From Sapria himalayana (lineage: Eukaryota; Streptophyta; Magnoliopsida; Malpighiales; Rafflesiaceae): a stretch of 64,000 nt of DNA. Position 1 is the stretch's first letter, and every line of letters begins with the position of its first letter. The stretch is taken from assembly GCA_029783825.1 (NCBI GenBank), contig JAREIK010000722.1:219457-283456 (forward strand), in the 5' to 3' direction. The notes under the pieces were generated by a model. That model was given only the letters and a program-made list of their open reading frames with translations, did not search any database and was not told the DNA's origin. The position numbers and the translations under genes were made by a program. Positions 11,930-22,424 of the stretch are shown in pieces.

Positions 11930-12430
11930 CAAAATAGCTAAGCCTTCAAAGAAATGAAATGACAATAAATAAAGAGATGTGCACTATCAAGTGGGAGACA
12001 TGGTGTTGGTAAGGCTTCACTTGGTGATGACTAATGCGACATAGATGTTTATTAGGTATGAGAGACCTTACTGCATTCTCAAAGGGGTTGGTTATATCTT
12101 ATACCAATTTAATCGATATCAAAAACTTAAAGCAAATAATATTTTATGTGAATATGTTAAAGTCTTTTAATGAGGATTAATGTGATTTAACATAAAGTGA
12201 GTCACATTGATTGCCAATATGAGTGAAAGTATCATATGAAGAGATTATTAAAAATATTTAGGAATAATGAGTTGTGAAAAAAAGAATTATATGTAGAGAT
12301 AAATATGCTTAGTGAGATAGAATGACTGTCATACAACAAAACTAGTATGAAACTTGTTGGTGCATTATGGTAATTCCAAAAGGAGACTGCAAGTTTTCAT
12401 AGTGAAGATTTGTTGAGGATGTCGATGAGA
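11930..12430 (+). pseudogene. Integrase C-terminus and chromodomain relic
   Basis: VHYQVGDMVLVRLHLV at about 11975-12020 is the typical C-terminal integrase strand of chromoviruses. The segment ends with LWxFQKExxSFHSEDLLRMS, which matches the end of the chromodomain region (ALWxFQxxIxxFHxEDxxRTS). Frameshifts lie between. Confidence 0.65.
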
Positions 12431-12930
12431 TCAATGGGGGAGAATGTTACGATCCAATATATTTCCTAAAAATATTGAAATGTGAGATGGTTCTATATGA
12501 ATTTCTAGAATGATCTAGAAGAGTATAAATATTGTAATTGATTCTAGATAGTTTGAAAGTTTTTTATTAGAATTCTTGAAGATTGCATATGCTTGAAGAT
12601 CTTTCATTCTAGAATATTTTAGAAATTTATTTTATTATAAGATGGTGATATGTAACAAAATCACGACTCTTGATGAAGTGGAGTTCTCACTGCATGAGAG
12701 AATCATTCTCATTATCACACTCAAGCTTTCAAGTTTAAGTTATAATATATTCTCTCTGCATATTTTTTTTTTTTTTGCGAAACTTATATGTGTGATCTTG
12801 TGGGTATAATTCTTTTAAGAGGCAATAGTAAAAGTAAACTTATTTTCACAATTTGAGGAAGAGAACTTTCTAACCTAAGACTGCACATATATATTAAATC
12901 TTGCGACCTAATACACTAGCATAGGAAATC
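12430..12930 (+). mobile_element. Polypurine tract and 3' LTR of the plus-strand gypsy element
   Basis: ATCAATGGGGGAGAA (12430-12444) is a polypurine tract directly followed by TGTTACGATCCAATAT, a canonical TG start. A TATA-like TATAAATATT is at about 12516. The right edge is not clear. I place it near 12930, where LTR-like sequence fades. No matching 5' LTR was found. Confidence 0.6.
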
Positions 12931-13564
12931 TTGTGTTTTTCTATAATCATTATCATAAATATGAGAGCTATTAGATATGTATACTAGTACATTATTACTC
13001 CTAATATTTTTTATATTTTTATTAAATAAATTATGTGTTTTTTAATTAAATAATTGAAAAATAAAATAATTATAATATAAAAAAAATAAAATAAAATTCA
13101 TTGAATCATAAATAAATATGATAAAATATTTAAATTCATATTGTGTCTCGTTTTCACTAATTCTCCTTTTATCTTAGTGTATCAGATTAATTGTATTATT
13201 ACTTCATTAGTCTAGTGTGGAAGCTAGGAAGTTGCATACTTTTTTAATTGTCATGTGTCACACTCTAATATAATGATATCTCTAATATTATAATCCAACA
13301 TTCTCATCTTGGTAGTGATAGGTGACCAATTCGAGGTTTAACAAATAGTGAATCATTGATCAATAACACTTGGATATTTAGTGTCACACCCTGCTGTAGA
13401 AGTAAGAAGATATAGGTCATTACTCATTATAATTAGTCTCAAAGAAAATTTTCTTCAAAAGTCTTTTTATCATGCAAACAAAAATTCGTGGAAAAGAAAT
13501 GAAGCTGGAGTTGAATTGTCTAGAAAGCATGCGAAAAAAAATTGAATAAATAATAATAATAAAA
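12931..13564. other. AT-rich spacer, no gene seen
   Basis: Runs of A/T with stops in every frame. It ends with an (AAT)n-like patch at 13550-13564 that supplies the target site of FB2. Nothing else is recognised. Confidence 0.5.
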
Positions 13565-14167
13565 GGAAGTATTGTGTTTTGATGCACTCCCTAAAAAATA
13601 TTTGAAAAAAGATAACTCAAATTTTAATATTTGAAAAAAATGCATCTAATTATTAACTAATTGATTTTTGGTGAACTTTAATGTAATAATCCAAAAATAT
13701 TCTTAATCTCTTTCTCCTTTGGATTTTCTCCTTTGTAACTTCATCAACACCCAATGCTCGTAACTACATGTTAATGTTCGCTCCATGTAGCTTGACGAAC
13801 TACATGGTGCTCGATCAAGAGCTCTATGAAGCTTGACGAGCTCCTACTGAGCTCCACTAACTTGTCTAGCTCCATGAAGCTTAACGGGAGCTCCTAGTGC
13901 TCAATGAAGCTTGAACAAGAGCTCCATGTAGCTCATCTAGCTTTAGGGAGTGAATAGGAAGTTGTATTTACAGGCATCGAGCATTGATGGATTTACATGG
14001 GAGAGGGGCTAGAGAAGAGAGAGCTTAAGGGTATTCTTGAATTATTATATTGGAATGCACCTAAAATCAATTAGTCAAGAGTTTGGTATATTTTTTTCAA
14101 ATATTAATATTTGGGTTCACTTTTTTTCAAATATTTTTTGGGGAGTGCATCAAAACATAATTCTCCC
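13565..14167. mobile_element. Foldback (MULE-like) element FB2, 603 bp
   Basis: The left end is GGAAGTATTGTGTTTTGATG. The right end, on the reverse strand, is GGGAGAATTATGTTTTGATG. The arms continue as imperfect inverted repeats for about 130 bp (TATTTGAAAAAA on both sides). The flanks ATAATAAAA (13556-13564) and ATAAAAAAA (14168-14176) match at 8 of 9 positions, giving a 9-bp target duplication. The ends resemble those of FB1 and FB3. The loop (13740-13950) is GC-richer and contains irregular repeats of AGCTCCATGAAGCTTGACGA at about 13783, 13823, 13872, 13900 and 13923. No coding capacity. Confidence 0.72.
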
Positions 14168-14590
14168 ATAAAAAAACACGTGAAAAAAAAAATAATATAT
14201 TAAATTGAATATCATCATAATCAAAGATTTTTAATAGTGTGTAATTGCCTTGATAAAATTTAATAAATAGGAAAAGAAATAGTTATATGAGAATACTTAT
14301 TTCTAACCTGAGTGTTATCTTTTGTGTTGATAACTCATAAATCAGAAGCATGGATAAGAGTCACAAGATTTTTAATACATGAAAATTGGAAAGTGTTTGC
14401 ATAGGGAGAAATATGTGAGGACTCTTAGATGATTGTAACAATTCGGATAATTAGCATATTCCTCTTAGTAGTTTGTATTATTTAGTTTTCTCTCTATAAA
14501 TACCTTTTAATAATTCACTCTCATGTGACTCATATTAATGTAGTGTGTGCATTGAACTAAAGCTCATTTGCCTATCTCTACTATGCTAGT

Positions 14591-15181
14591 TGTCACGAAC
14601 ATAGCATTTTCACTAAGTTTCCTTATAGTATTTAGACAACTCGCCTATCAGATATTGCTAAATTAGTTTTTTACCTACATTGCAAGCTATGTTTGGCTTC
14701 TACCTATAGTTTAAAAGCAAAGAGAACTCAAAAGAATACTAGAAAGAATAAATAATTATTAAAGATAAACTCTATATAATATTTTAGAAAAGCTTGCAAC
14801 TTGGTCGTTTGTAAATGAGATTACCTACATTTTTATTTACATACATCTATGAAGTGTATTGAACTTTTAAAAGTTTTCTACAAGTCTAAAAAATTTTATA
14901 ACTTAGGGTGTACATATATTTTCAAGAGGCATCTAGAAGAATTTAGGATGATCCTTTTTCTTTCATACTCTTCAATAAGCGTATACATCTTCAAAATTTT
15001 CTAGAATCTTTCATATTTTTTTTTGCAAATGAATGTCTCTCCAAATTTTTAGAATATTTTTACTTTCTTATTTAAATTTTTAAGGGTTTTTGTCTCAATT
15101 TGATCAAAATTTATCTTTCATATTTGTTAGAATCTTTTTTTTTTTTGCATATTTTTACTCTTCATGATTTGTGGTGTGATA
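14591..15181 (-). mobile_element. 3' LTR of the deleted gypsy element
   Basis: It is bounded by TGTCACG on the left. On the right GTGGTGTGATA meets TTCTTTCTCACC, which on the minus strand is a purine tract (GGTGAGAAAGAA) followed by TATCACACC, a decayed TGTCACACC start. The LTR is about 591 bp. The 16781 copy resembles it in the first 200 bp only. Confidence 0.65.
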
Positions 15182-15560
15182 TTCTTTCTCACCAAAGATG
15201 TAATCGCTCTCGTTGATCCTTCTGCTTGAAATTATTCGATGTATTCTTGGAACTAAAATAATGTTGTTGTTGGCTCTCAATTGCCTTTGCTTTCTGGTAG
15301 TCCTTTTTATTTTACTAAGTATTTCTTGTAGAATTGGAGATTATTATTCCTCAAAACTTGATCTACCATGATGTATTGCACCTCATTGTCATAGGATATC
15401 ATTATTGTTGTAAAAGTCTTCTTAGAAATTTTTTAATCTGAATTTTTCTTATCTTCATGTTATGTCTTAATATTGCTAACAAGAAAGCCTTGATGTATCT
15501 TTAGCCCTTAAGGTTGAACTACCATAAGTTCGACTGTGAGGGCATTAAACAACTCTATTA
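15182..15560 (-). pseudogene. Chromodomain relic (gypsy integrase end)
   Basis: The minus-strand reading gives YDNEVQYIMVDQVLRNNN, then YKKYLVKxKGLPESKGN, then FQEYIExFQAEG. This is the chromodomain signature of plant chromoviruses (VExIxxxRxxRxxxxxYLVKWxGLPESExSWE...FxxxIxxFxxE). Two aromatic-cage tryptophans are lost to stops. The same segment is present, further decayed, at 33270-33560. Confidence 0.72.
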
Positions 15561-15599
15561 ATCTTATGTAAATATTATCACTCTCTTGCTTAGTCTCCA

Positions 15600-16340
15600 T
15601 TTTTCAATCATGGTATTGAAGATCTTCATCTTAGGATATTCATGAGCTGAATATGGTCCAACACACAAGTAATTAATTTTGGCTTAAATTTTTTGTGTTT
15701 GTCTTGAATTTTACCCTTTTTGGTAATAAATGCTATACTTGATATTCCTCTAAAATTATATCTTTTGGTTCATTCTATCTCTCATATTTAACATGATTTT
15801 TCTTTAATGGTAGCTTGGTTGGAGATGACTTTTTCTTTAAAAAATTTATGAGTGGCTCTGTCACTATCATAACTACGACTATATCTTACACCATGTTTTC
15901 TCAACTCTTGATCAGCTCAACTCTGTAGGTTATCCATAAATCTAAAGATAAGTTCCTCCTCCCTTATTTCAGGCGCCTAAAGTATTAAGGACGAGAACTC
16001 CTTGACATGAATTGATCCCGTGTATTTGAGGTGTCTTGTCTTTTTACTTGTCATATATGTAATATTTCTTGGGTAAAATTATTTCTTGATTTTTTTTTTG
16101 AAGCTAGCCCAAATATTTATGGGGTATGTTTTTTTTTTTATTTTTATAAACTTTTTACTCCACCATAAAGTTATATTGTCAGTATGTATATCTTTGTTGT
16201 CTTATCGGTTAGTATGATAATTTTAAAGTATCTCTCTGTGTCTTAAATAGTTATCTAATTTCATGACATTTCATTGTTAATTGGATGTGTTTGACTTTGA
16301 TACCTCCACCCTTAGTGCCTCATGGGTGGGTACGACTCGA
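15600..16340 (-). pseudogene. Gypsy gag relic with zinc-knuckle remnant
   Basis: Minus-strand translation reads HLKYTGSIHVKEFSSLIL, then REEELIFRFMDNLQSxADQE and LRKHGVRY. This matches the chromoviral gag core (GSIxEYVKEFSxLMLxxPDMSEEDxLFxFMxGLxxWAxxELRRxGV). About 150 bp downstream, YLCVGPYSAHEYPKMK is a remnant of the CxxC..GPHxxxxCPK zinc knuckle with cysteines replaced. Stops interrupt. Confidence 0.75.
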
Positions 16341-16780
16341 GATGATAGTGCTATATTATAAATTATCAACTCTTTTTTTAGTTTCTCTTTATGCTTAGTT
16401 AAAACCTTCACCATGCACTCTAAACTAGCTAGCATGTTCATTACTCTCATGCGCTACTAATGTGATACTATCAAGATTGTTGAACTTTATATCCCATTTG
16501 AAGGTTTTGGATCTACACTTTGAGATCTTTTTTGATATTCTCTATGTTTTGTTCCATAAGGTTCGTTCCCTCTTTGGTATTCACCATAGTGACCTCTAAC
16601 CTAGTCACTTGATTAGCCATGTTTGCGAGAGGATCACATGACTTATCTTTTTTTTTCCCCCCTTAGCAGGAGGGTCAATGTCTATTCATCAAAATTTATT
16701 GAAGACTTTTCTATATAAGAGCTTACAATCATTTTTTTTTTGAGTTTCTCTCTGCATGCAATCTCATCTTCAATATCAAA

Positions 16781-17121
16781 TGTTATGACTTAGTATTTTC
16801 ACTAAGTTTTTGTGTGATATTTATACAACTCGTTTCTTGGATATTGATAATTTAATCTTTCACTCATCTTGCAAGTTATGTTCAGCTTCTACCAACAGTT
16901 TAGAAGAGAAAATAACTCGAGAATATTGGGAAAAATACATTTTATTTATTAAAGAATGAACTCTTTATAATATTATAGAGAATAATCCTATCCTTTCTCT
17001 CCTATCAATATATGTTGGGTGAGATATCTCTTTAGTAAATCTTCGTCTATCTCATTTGCAAGTCATTGTATCTCACTCTTTCGAATATATTGATTTATAT
17101 TGGTGAATTACTCAAAAGTTG
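16781..17121 (-). mobile_element. 5' LTR remnant of the deleted gypsy element
   Basis: It starts TGTTATGACTTAGTATTTTC and follows the 14591 LTR for roughly 200 bp (TTTTCACTAAGTTT, CTTGCAAG, AGAGAAAATAACTC). After that similarity fades. The right edge near GTTGTGTGGCA at about 17121 is inferred. No clean 5-bp target duplication was found. Confidence 0.5.
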
Positions 17122-17124
17122 TGT

Positions 17125-17460
17125 GGCAAGGAAGGGAGACCTGAGCCCAATACTGCTCATTGGCTCGATTAGGGCAACATGGTTTGCTGGGCTGGTTGGG
17201 TTGTGTCGGACCGGGGTCACTCTTGCACAACCAAGCTAGGCATGATATTGTGCCTTGCTCGGTCCATGGCTGAACCATGCTAGCTTGGTTTAGCTGCCTA
17301 GGCCTCGCCCATAAGTCCTTAGTCTACCTTAGCCAATATCCCCATGGTTAGGAGCCTATGGGTACCCCAATCATATCTGTCTGTATATGGAGTCTAGAAC
17401 CTAGACATGTGAATTGCCAATGCCATTGGGCACTTGGGGCCTAGGTCTACTGTCTAGATA
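17125..17460. other. GC-rich island, unassigned
   Basis: About 340 bp of GC-rich sequence (GCTGGGCTGGTTGGGTTGTG, GGACCGGGGTC, CTAGGCCTCGCCC) in AT-rich surroundings. Its word use recalls a decayed body of the window's GC-rich hAT elements. No TAGAGGTG-type ends or target duplication were found, so I leave it unassigned. Confidence 0.4.
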
Positions 17461-17599
17461 TACATATTAAATTAAATTATTTTAAAAATATAAATTACAA
17501 ATATAATGTGTATAAATATCAATATAAAAAAATATAATGAAAAATATAAATTTAAATGCATAAAAAAATATTGAAATGAAGTATATATCAATGTAGTAT

Positions 17600-19300
17600 C
17601 AATGGCACTAACATAAATATAATATCACTTTTTTTTTTTGATTTGGATTATTATAGCTCCAAGTATTGATATATATATATATATATTGTATATATATTGT
17701 ATATATCATTTTTTATGCGTAGTTCTTTGATTTTATCTTGAAGATTTATTTGTATATTATCTCATTCTTTTAAATATGATAGATAAGTCAGTAGATCACT
17801 TATCATTTTATATAATTTAGAAAAGGTGGACTTGTATCATTTTTATCAATTTAATATATAAATTTTATTATTATTATTATTATGCGACAAGATAGAGTAT
17901 TAATTAGTATCTAAGTATCTTGATAATTCACTTATATTCGAAGGACCTTTTCGTTATTTTCTCCTAGTTGATTGAATAAAAAAATTATCTTTAAATATGA
18001 TATTGATCTCTATACTTGATTTGAAGGCTCACTAAAATTATTAAATTTATTTTTATAATATTTAAAAAAGTTATATAATTATTTGTATGTTTAATCTTCT
18101 AGTTTTGATAGTTGATTCATATAAGTAGATATAAATTTAATAATATTTTTTATCTTTTCGACTGTAATGCTAGGATTCATTGGTTTTATTATTAATACTG
18201 TCGATTATCATATGTTGATAACCAACTTATGAATTCAACATTAAAAGTATGTTGAATTCCAATGGTATATGATGCCTAGATAATTTTTTTTATGGCCTAT
18301 TAACTTGCATAATATGTAAAAATTTTGTAATTTATTAGGTATCATAATATATTTTAATATATTACATATTTATTTTGATAAAAAAAATAATTTTAAGTCG
18401 ATTTACGCTATTGTGTTTACTATGTGATATATATATATATATATATATCGAATGTAAAAAAATCTCAATTAAGAGATTATCTCTAATGAGTTTTTTGTAA
18501 ATATTTCTCATCATTATCTAAAATGTTATTAAATATCATGTTAAATATTTTAATTTATATCTCATATTTTCTATAGGTATTTGATATACACTTATGTATG
18601 ATAGACTCATTATGAGGATTAAAAATTTTATGAAATCTCAATATTCTTTTATTTAGTTTCTAATAAGAATTAATAAAGTAAGCGGTGACATACAAATACT
18701 TTGTCATATGATTAATTCAAATATCATACAGATCATTTAATTTTATATTCTAAATTTATTAATTTTTAATTATTTTTTATTATTTAATTATTTATTATGT
18801 CATTTCTAGTTATCCTTAGGATCATGAGATATGAGAGCTAAAAGTAATGATATAATTTAGAATCTTCCTAAAAATCTAAATGGTGATAAATCAAGCATCT
18901 TATTGAACTTAAAGATGATTCAAATTTAAGGATCTAATACTTAGTTGGATTTGCCTAGGATTTAATATATAATATTATTAAATGTATTGTTTAACATATA
19001 GGCTAAGGTGTCTAGTCTCTTCGTTATTTTTATAAGTATATATATTTTTTATAATATATATAATCTGTCATATGTTAATTATAAAGATATTTATTTATCT
19101 AATGTTTTTTAAGTATCATGTCGTGATTGAGGTTGATCTTTGACAGTGAGTGTGAGATAATCTAATGTTGGATATTTTGATTGGATTGTAGTTATTTAAA
19201 TTGGTTTTTAACTAGCCCACATGACTTGTCATCTAATAGTATATTACATAATTATATTTTATATGATATTAAAATAAATATTAAACAAATATAATTAATA
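17600..19300 (-). pseudogene. Very decayed region with a hAT-transposase-like motif
   Basis: On the minus strand at about 18235-18280 the reading LGIIYHWNSTYF resembles the LDVxTRWNSTYxML motif of plant hAT transposases. About 100 bp further the minus strand gives a weak coil (VEKIKNIIKFISTYMNQLSK), compatible with the region after the motif. The surrounding 1.5 kb is AT-rich with stops, and no dimerisation domain could be read. This is a single-motif call and may be wrong. Confidence 0.3.
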
Positions 19301-19539
19301 GTATTCTCAATTTAGAAAAATTGAGCGAGATTATATTAAAAATTAGGCAAATATATTATAATTTTAATGTAAAGAAGTATACGTGTTAACTTTTTATCTA
19401 TTAATATTTTTTTAAATATAAATAATATATAATTTTCAAATTTTTTTATTAATTTATTTGGGTAGAAATCAAATGGTTATTGGGTTTCTCTTTTTTTTTT
19501 AATGTTTTTCGTTATAAAATTAATCCGACTCTTGACAGG

Positions 19540-19745
19540 TTAGTGGCACTCTTCGCCTTCACTAGCCGTGCTGTGTCATGACTCATGCGCCTGGGACGAA
19601 TGCCTGGCCAGGACCGCAGGACGTTGGGATGAGATGTGTTGGGGGAGGGGGAACACGACAAAACTATTAACTATAAACTATAACATACGAAATTTGTTTT
19701 GCAGATTATTTCAAAAAAAAAAAAAGATGAGGTAGCCTGATTCAA
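19540..19745 (+). promoter_or_regulatory. PIGC promoter/leader region with possible 3' splice site
   Basis: A GC-richer 110 bp (about 19540-19650) breaks the AT-rich background just before the gene. ACTATAAACTATAA at about 19669-19682 could act as a TATA region. TTTGTTTTGCAG ending at 19704 is a good intron 3' splice site, suggesting a 5'-UTR intron whose donor I cannot identify. A two-codon upstream frame (19727-19735) precedes the start codon. Confidence 0.4.
19727..19735 (+). other. Minimal upstream ORF (ATG AGG TAG)
   Basis: This two-codon frame lies 10 bases before the PIGC start codon, after the putative splice acceptor. If the transcript includes it, re-initiation or leaky scanning would be needed for PIGC translation. 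Functional relevance is inferred only from position. Confidence 0.5.
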
Positions 19746-20660
19746 ATGAAAGATAGGTTGGACTGTTCATCTTCATCTCCTCCTCCGAAATGGAAGAAAG
19801 TATTATACGGAGGAGTGCAAGCCGGATTTGATGATAATTACACGGATGAATCTTTTCTCGAAGACATGATAACGAACGCCAACGTCGTTAAACGTGACAT
19901 TGGGAAAGCAATTAAAGACTCGATTTCAATTTCCCAGTACGTCTGCATTGTTGCCCTAGTCGGCTTAGTGTGGACCTACGCCCTCCGATCAATTCTCGAG
20001 GCGCGCTCCCTCTTGCTGTTGGACGCAAGCCTTATCGCTCTCTGTCTCTTGCTCGTCGCTCACACCGAACAAATTCTCTCCTTCAATCTCTTCTTCCAAA
20101 ACATCCTCAGCATCTCCTTCTTCACCACCCTGCTTTACATTTTGGCTCCAATCTATCAAACACTTACGAGGTCAATTAGCTCAGATTCCATTTGGGCGGT
20201 AAGCATATCACTCATACTAATCCACCTCTTTCTCCACGACTATTCCTCGAGACCCATAATTTCAGCCCCCAACACCATCGGAGCACCTAGACTGACAAAT
20301 TGCATCTCTCTGAACGCCTCCATTATTGCTTCGGTTTTCATTGCTTCGCGCCTTCCGTCGAGGCTGCTTGTTTTTGCTGTCATGTTGTTCTCCCTTGAAG
20401 TCTTTCTCTTTGCTCCCTTCTTCGCCCAATGCATCAAGAAATACTCATTTTCTCTCCACCTTTTATTTTCTTTCGGGTTGATGGTCTCCACCCTGAGCCT
20501 TCTCTACGCATTGCACCGGTTACTTTTCATCGTCATGTTGGGCTTGTTGTTCTTTGTGAATGTTGTTTGCCCTTACTGGCTTATTAGGATTCAGGAATAC
20601 AAGTTTGAGATACATGGGCCATGGGTTGAAGCTCAGCTTTGTTTTGATGTTTCTGACTAA
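19746..20660 (+). CDS. PIGC: Phosphatidylinositol N-acetylglucosaminyltransferase subunit C (PIG-C/GPI2; SETH1-type)
   Basis: This is a subunit of the GPI-GlcNAc transferase complex, which makes GlcNAc-PI from UDP-GlcNAc and phosphatidylinositol at the ER membrane, the first step of GPI-anchor synthesis. In Arabidopsis the homologue is SETH1. The 304-codon frame is intact. Family marks are KWKKVLYGG (residues 16-23), [11 protein letters not shown] (29-39), [11 protein letters not shown] (61-71), [12 protein letters not shown] (140-151), HLFLHDYS (160-167), [19 protein letters not shown] (188-206), [19 protein letters not shown] (275-293) and LCFD (298-301). About eight hydrophobic segments lie between residues 63 and 282. 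The length is normal for the family and no intron breaks the coding region. The Met start follows a splice-acceptor-like site and precedes the conserved N-terminus. Oddity: HGPWVEA has Val294 where the family usually has Asp. Codon use and GC are higher than the surroundings. It is the only intact gene here. Confidence 0.96.
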   Translation: MKDRLDCSSSSPPPKWKKVLYGGVQAGFDDNYTDESFLEDMITNANVVKRDIGKAIKDSISISQYVCIVALVGLVWTYALRSILEARSLLLLDASLIALCLLLVAHTEQILSFNLFFQNILSISFFTTLLYILAPIYQTLTRSISSDSIWAVSISLILIHLFLHDYSSRPIISAPNTIGAPRLTNCISLNASIIASVFIASRLPSRLLVFAVMLFSLEVFLFAPFFAQCIKKYSFSLHLLFSFGLMVSTLSLLYALHRLLFIVMLGLLFFVNVVCPYWLIRIQEYKFEIHGPWVEAQLCFDVSD

Positions 20661-21091
20661 GCGACGATGGATAGGCCCATGCTATCTCTTGACCCATGAT
20701 AGCCGAACTCAAGTCTCCATGGTTGGAGTGTACATCCTCCTTGTTCTTAGTTGTCTTCTGAACTAGAAGTTTCTATGGTTGATAAAAATGGATTTGTTTT
20801 TTTATATGTATCTCAGCTAGTTTGATAGCATTGTGTGACTTTTTTTTATTGAAAATTAATTTTTTTTTTTTTTGTTTTTTCTTTGTAAGTAGTTATGTTC
20901 TTTTTTTATCCCAAAAAGAATCAATAATTTAGTTTTGAAATAGATTTTTCATCTTTATCAACAATATGGCAGTCCTAGCCACCTAGGGATGAGTGATATG
21001 AATCATGCAATGTATTTGTCAAATGTCTACTCATATTGTTGGGATAATAGGGGATGGGTGATATGAGGCATGGGGATAAAAAAGTGGATTA
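20661..21091 (+). other. PIGC 3' flank
   Basis: Retains gene-like composition to about 20770, then becomes T-rich (poly-T runs at 20840-20875). AATAAT near 20930 could serve as a poly(A) signal, but the choice is unclear. A short duplication (GGGATGAGTGATATGAATCATG at 20986 and a GGGATGGGTGATATGAGGCATG copy at 21052) precedes the copia LTR. No gene was seen. Confidence 0.4.
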
Positions 21092-21390
21092 TATTATGAA
21101 ATAGAATTATAAGTGAAAGATATAGAATATACATGGGAGATATATAAGATATTATTTAAAAGGTTTAATATATGAATACATTAATGTTTATATAAATATG
21201 TTAATGAATATATACATCAATACGCAAATAAATGTATCAATGAATGCATATTAATCCATGCTAATTAATACACATTAATTTATAAATAATAAAAATCATA
21301 AGAATATCAATGGTCAAGAGATTAATGGAGAGTTTATGGATAATTTAATATTGTTAATAATATTATCAATTGGATATTCATGATATTGTC
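21092..21390 (-). mobile_element. 3' LTR of the copia element
   Basis: Starts TATTATGAAATAG. It shares most of its length with 25471-25768 (GAATATATACATCAATAC, GCATATTAATCCATGC, GAGTTTATGG). About 40 bp near the right edge (21342-21380) has no counterpart in the other LTR. The exact right edge is uncertain. Confidence 0.7.
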
Positions 21391-21464
21391 TCATTAAAAA
21401 TCTTACCAAGAAATTATAGTTGGACAAAATTATGGTGAAGAAAAAAAGAGTACTGTATAAAACA

Positions 21465-22352
21465 TCATTTTATATCTCTGAGCATGTGCATTCTAATGCT
21501 ATGAACTAGTCTTTCAAATGTTGTAAAATGTAGAGACTTGGTGAATAAATCTGCTAGATTATTAGTTGAAAGAATTGATTGAACATCAATATCACAATTC
21601 TTTTGTAGATCATGAGTTAAAAAAAATTTTGGTAATATATGTTTTGTTCTATTCCTCTTTAATATACTCATCTTTAATTGAATAATGCATGCAGCATTAT
21701 CTTCATACAAGGTCGTTGGTACCTCCTTGCTAAAAGACAAACTATATGACCCTCAAATATGATGTATTACAGATCTTAACTAAAAATATTCTCGATTTGC
21801 TTCGTGAATTGCTAAGATCTTTACATGATTAGAAGATGTGATAATTGATTATTTCGTAGAACACAATGAAATGGCTATATCGTCACATGTGAATAAATAG
21901 TCAATTTGTGATCGAGCATTATGAGGGTCAGATATATATCCCGCATCTGCATAACTAATTAATTTTGATATATATTTCGTACCTCGAAAATACCTCACTA
22001 TATGTTTAACTCCATTCTAATATCTTCTTTTTGGACAAGAATTATATATTGCTAACAAATTTACAGAAAATGATATATCAAGTCTTGTATGACTTGTAAG
22101 ATATTTTAGTTCTCCAATATCACTAAGATGTGGTACTTTAGGGACAAGAAGTTCATCATTCATCCGAGGTCGGAAAGGATTTTTATTCACATCTAATGAT
22201 CTTACAACCATTATAGTGTTCAATGGATGGGTATTATCTATATAGAATCGTTTCAACACCTTTGATATATAAGCTGGTTGATGAATAAAAATTTCATTCT
22301 CTAAGTGTTCAATATGGAAATAAAGGTAAAGTTTTGTTTTTTCATTTTTCAT
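21465..22352 (-). pseudogene. Copia RNase H and RT C-terminal half
   Basis: The minus-strand frame 22352-22017 reads KVLKRFYIDNTHPLNTIMVV, then LKYLTSHTRLDISFSVNLLA, the C-terminal RT region of plant copia elements. A gap reading YADAGYISDP (a catalytic Asp of RNase H) follows. Frame 21740-21465 reads TLYEDNAACIIQLK, then TKHILPKFFLTHDLQKNCDI and NLADLFTKSL, the RNase H end. Stops separate the pieces. The normal order RT to RNase H is kept, next to the 3' LTR. Confidence 0.88.
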
Positions 22353-22424
22353 CTCAAATTTTTTTAAAGTTGACTACTACTTATGAAAGCTTATTCGTAG
22401 TTCCAATAATATTCAGGTGATTAA

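Larger units (their letters stand above)
8866..12930 (+). mobile_element. Ty3/gypsy chromovirus relic (RT to 3' LTR), plus strand
   Basis: Plus-strand conceptual translation gives, in order: the RT N-terminal region (REVDHQIEMV, 8950s), the RT core with YLDD (9440-9451), the start of RNase H (SNHSKSYEVHINILDF, from 10160), a duplicated integrase core (11100-11790), an integrase tail (VHYQVGDMVLVRLHLV, about 11980), and a chromodomain end (LWxFQKExxSFHSEDLLRMS, about 12360-12420). A polypurine tract and a 3' LTR starting TGTTACGATCC at 12445 follow. This is the gene order of Ty3/gypsy with a chromodomain. gag, protease and the 5' LTR are not recognisable. Stops and indels are everywhere. Confidence 0.82.
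14591..17121 (-). mobile_element. Deleted Ty3/gypsy chromovirus with two LTR-like ends, minus strand
   Basis: TGTCACGAACATAGCATTTT at 14591 and TGTTATGACTTAGTATTTTC at 16781 begin two related stretches sharing ACTAAG, CTTGCAAGTTATG- and GCTTCTAC-type blocks. These are the two LTRs. On the minus strand, 5' LTR (16781 rightwards), gag (about 16330-15800), zinc-knuckle relic (about 15640), chromodomain (about 15480-15200) and 3' LTR (15181-14591) follow in order. Protease, RT, RNase H and integrase are missing, so the middle has been deleted. The PBS next to 16781 is a weak match to initiator tRNA-Met. Confidence 0.75.

Noticed and set aside
19746..20660. PIGC as a processed retrocopy
   Set aside because: No poly-A tail or target duplication. 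Flanking GC-richer promoter-like sequence and a splice-acceptor-like site precede it. A single-exon coding region is, as I recall, normal for plant PIG-C.
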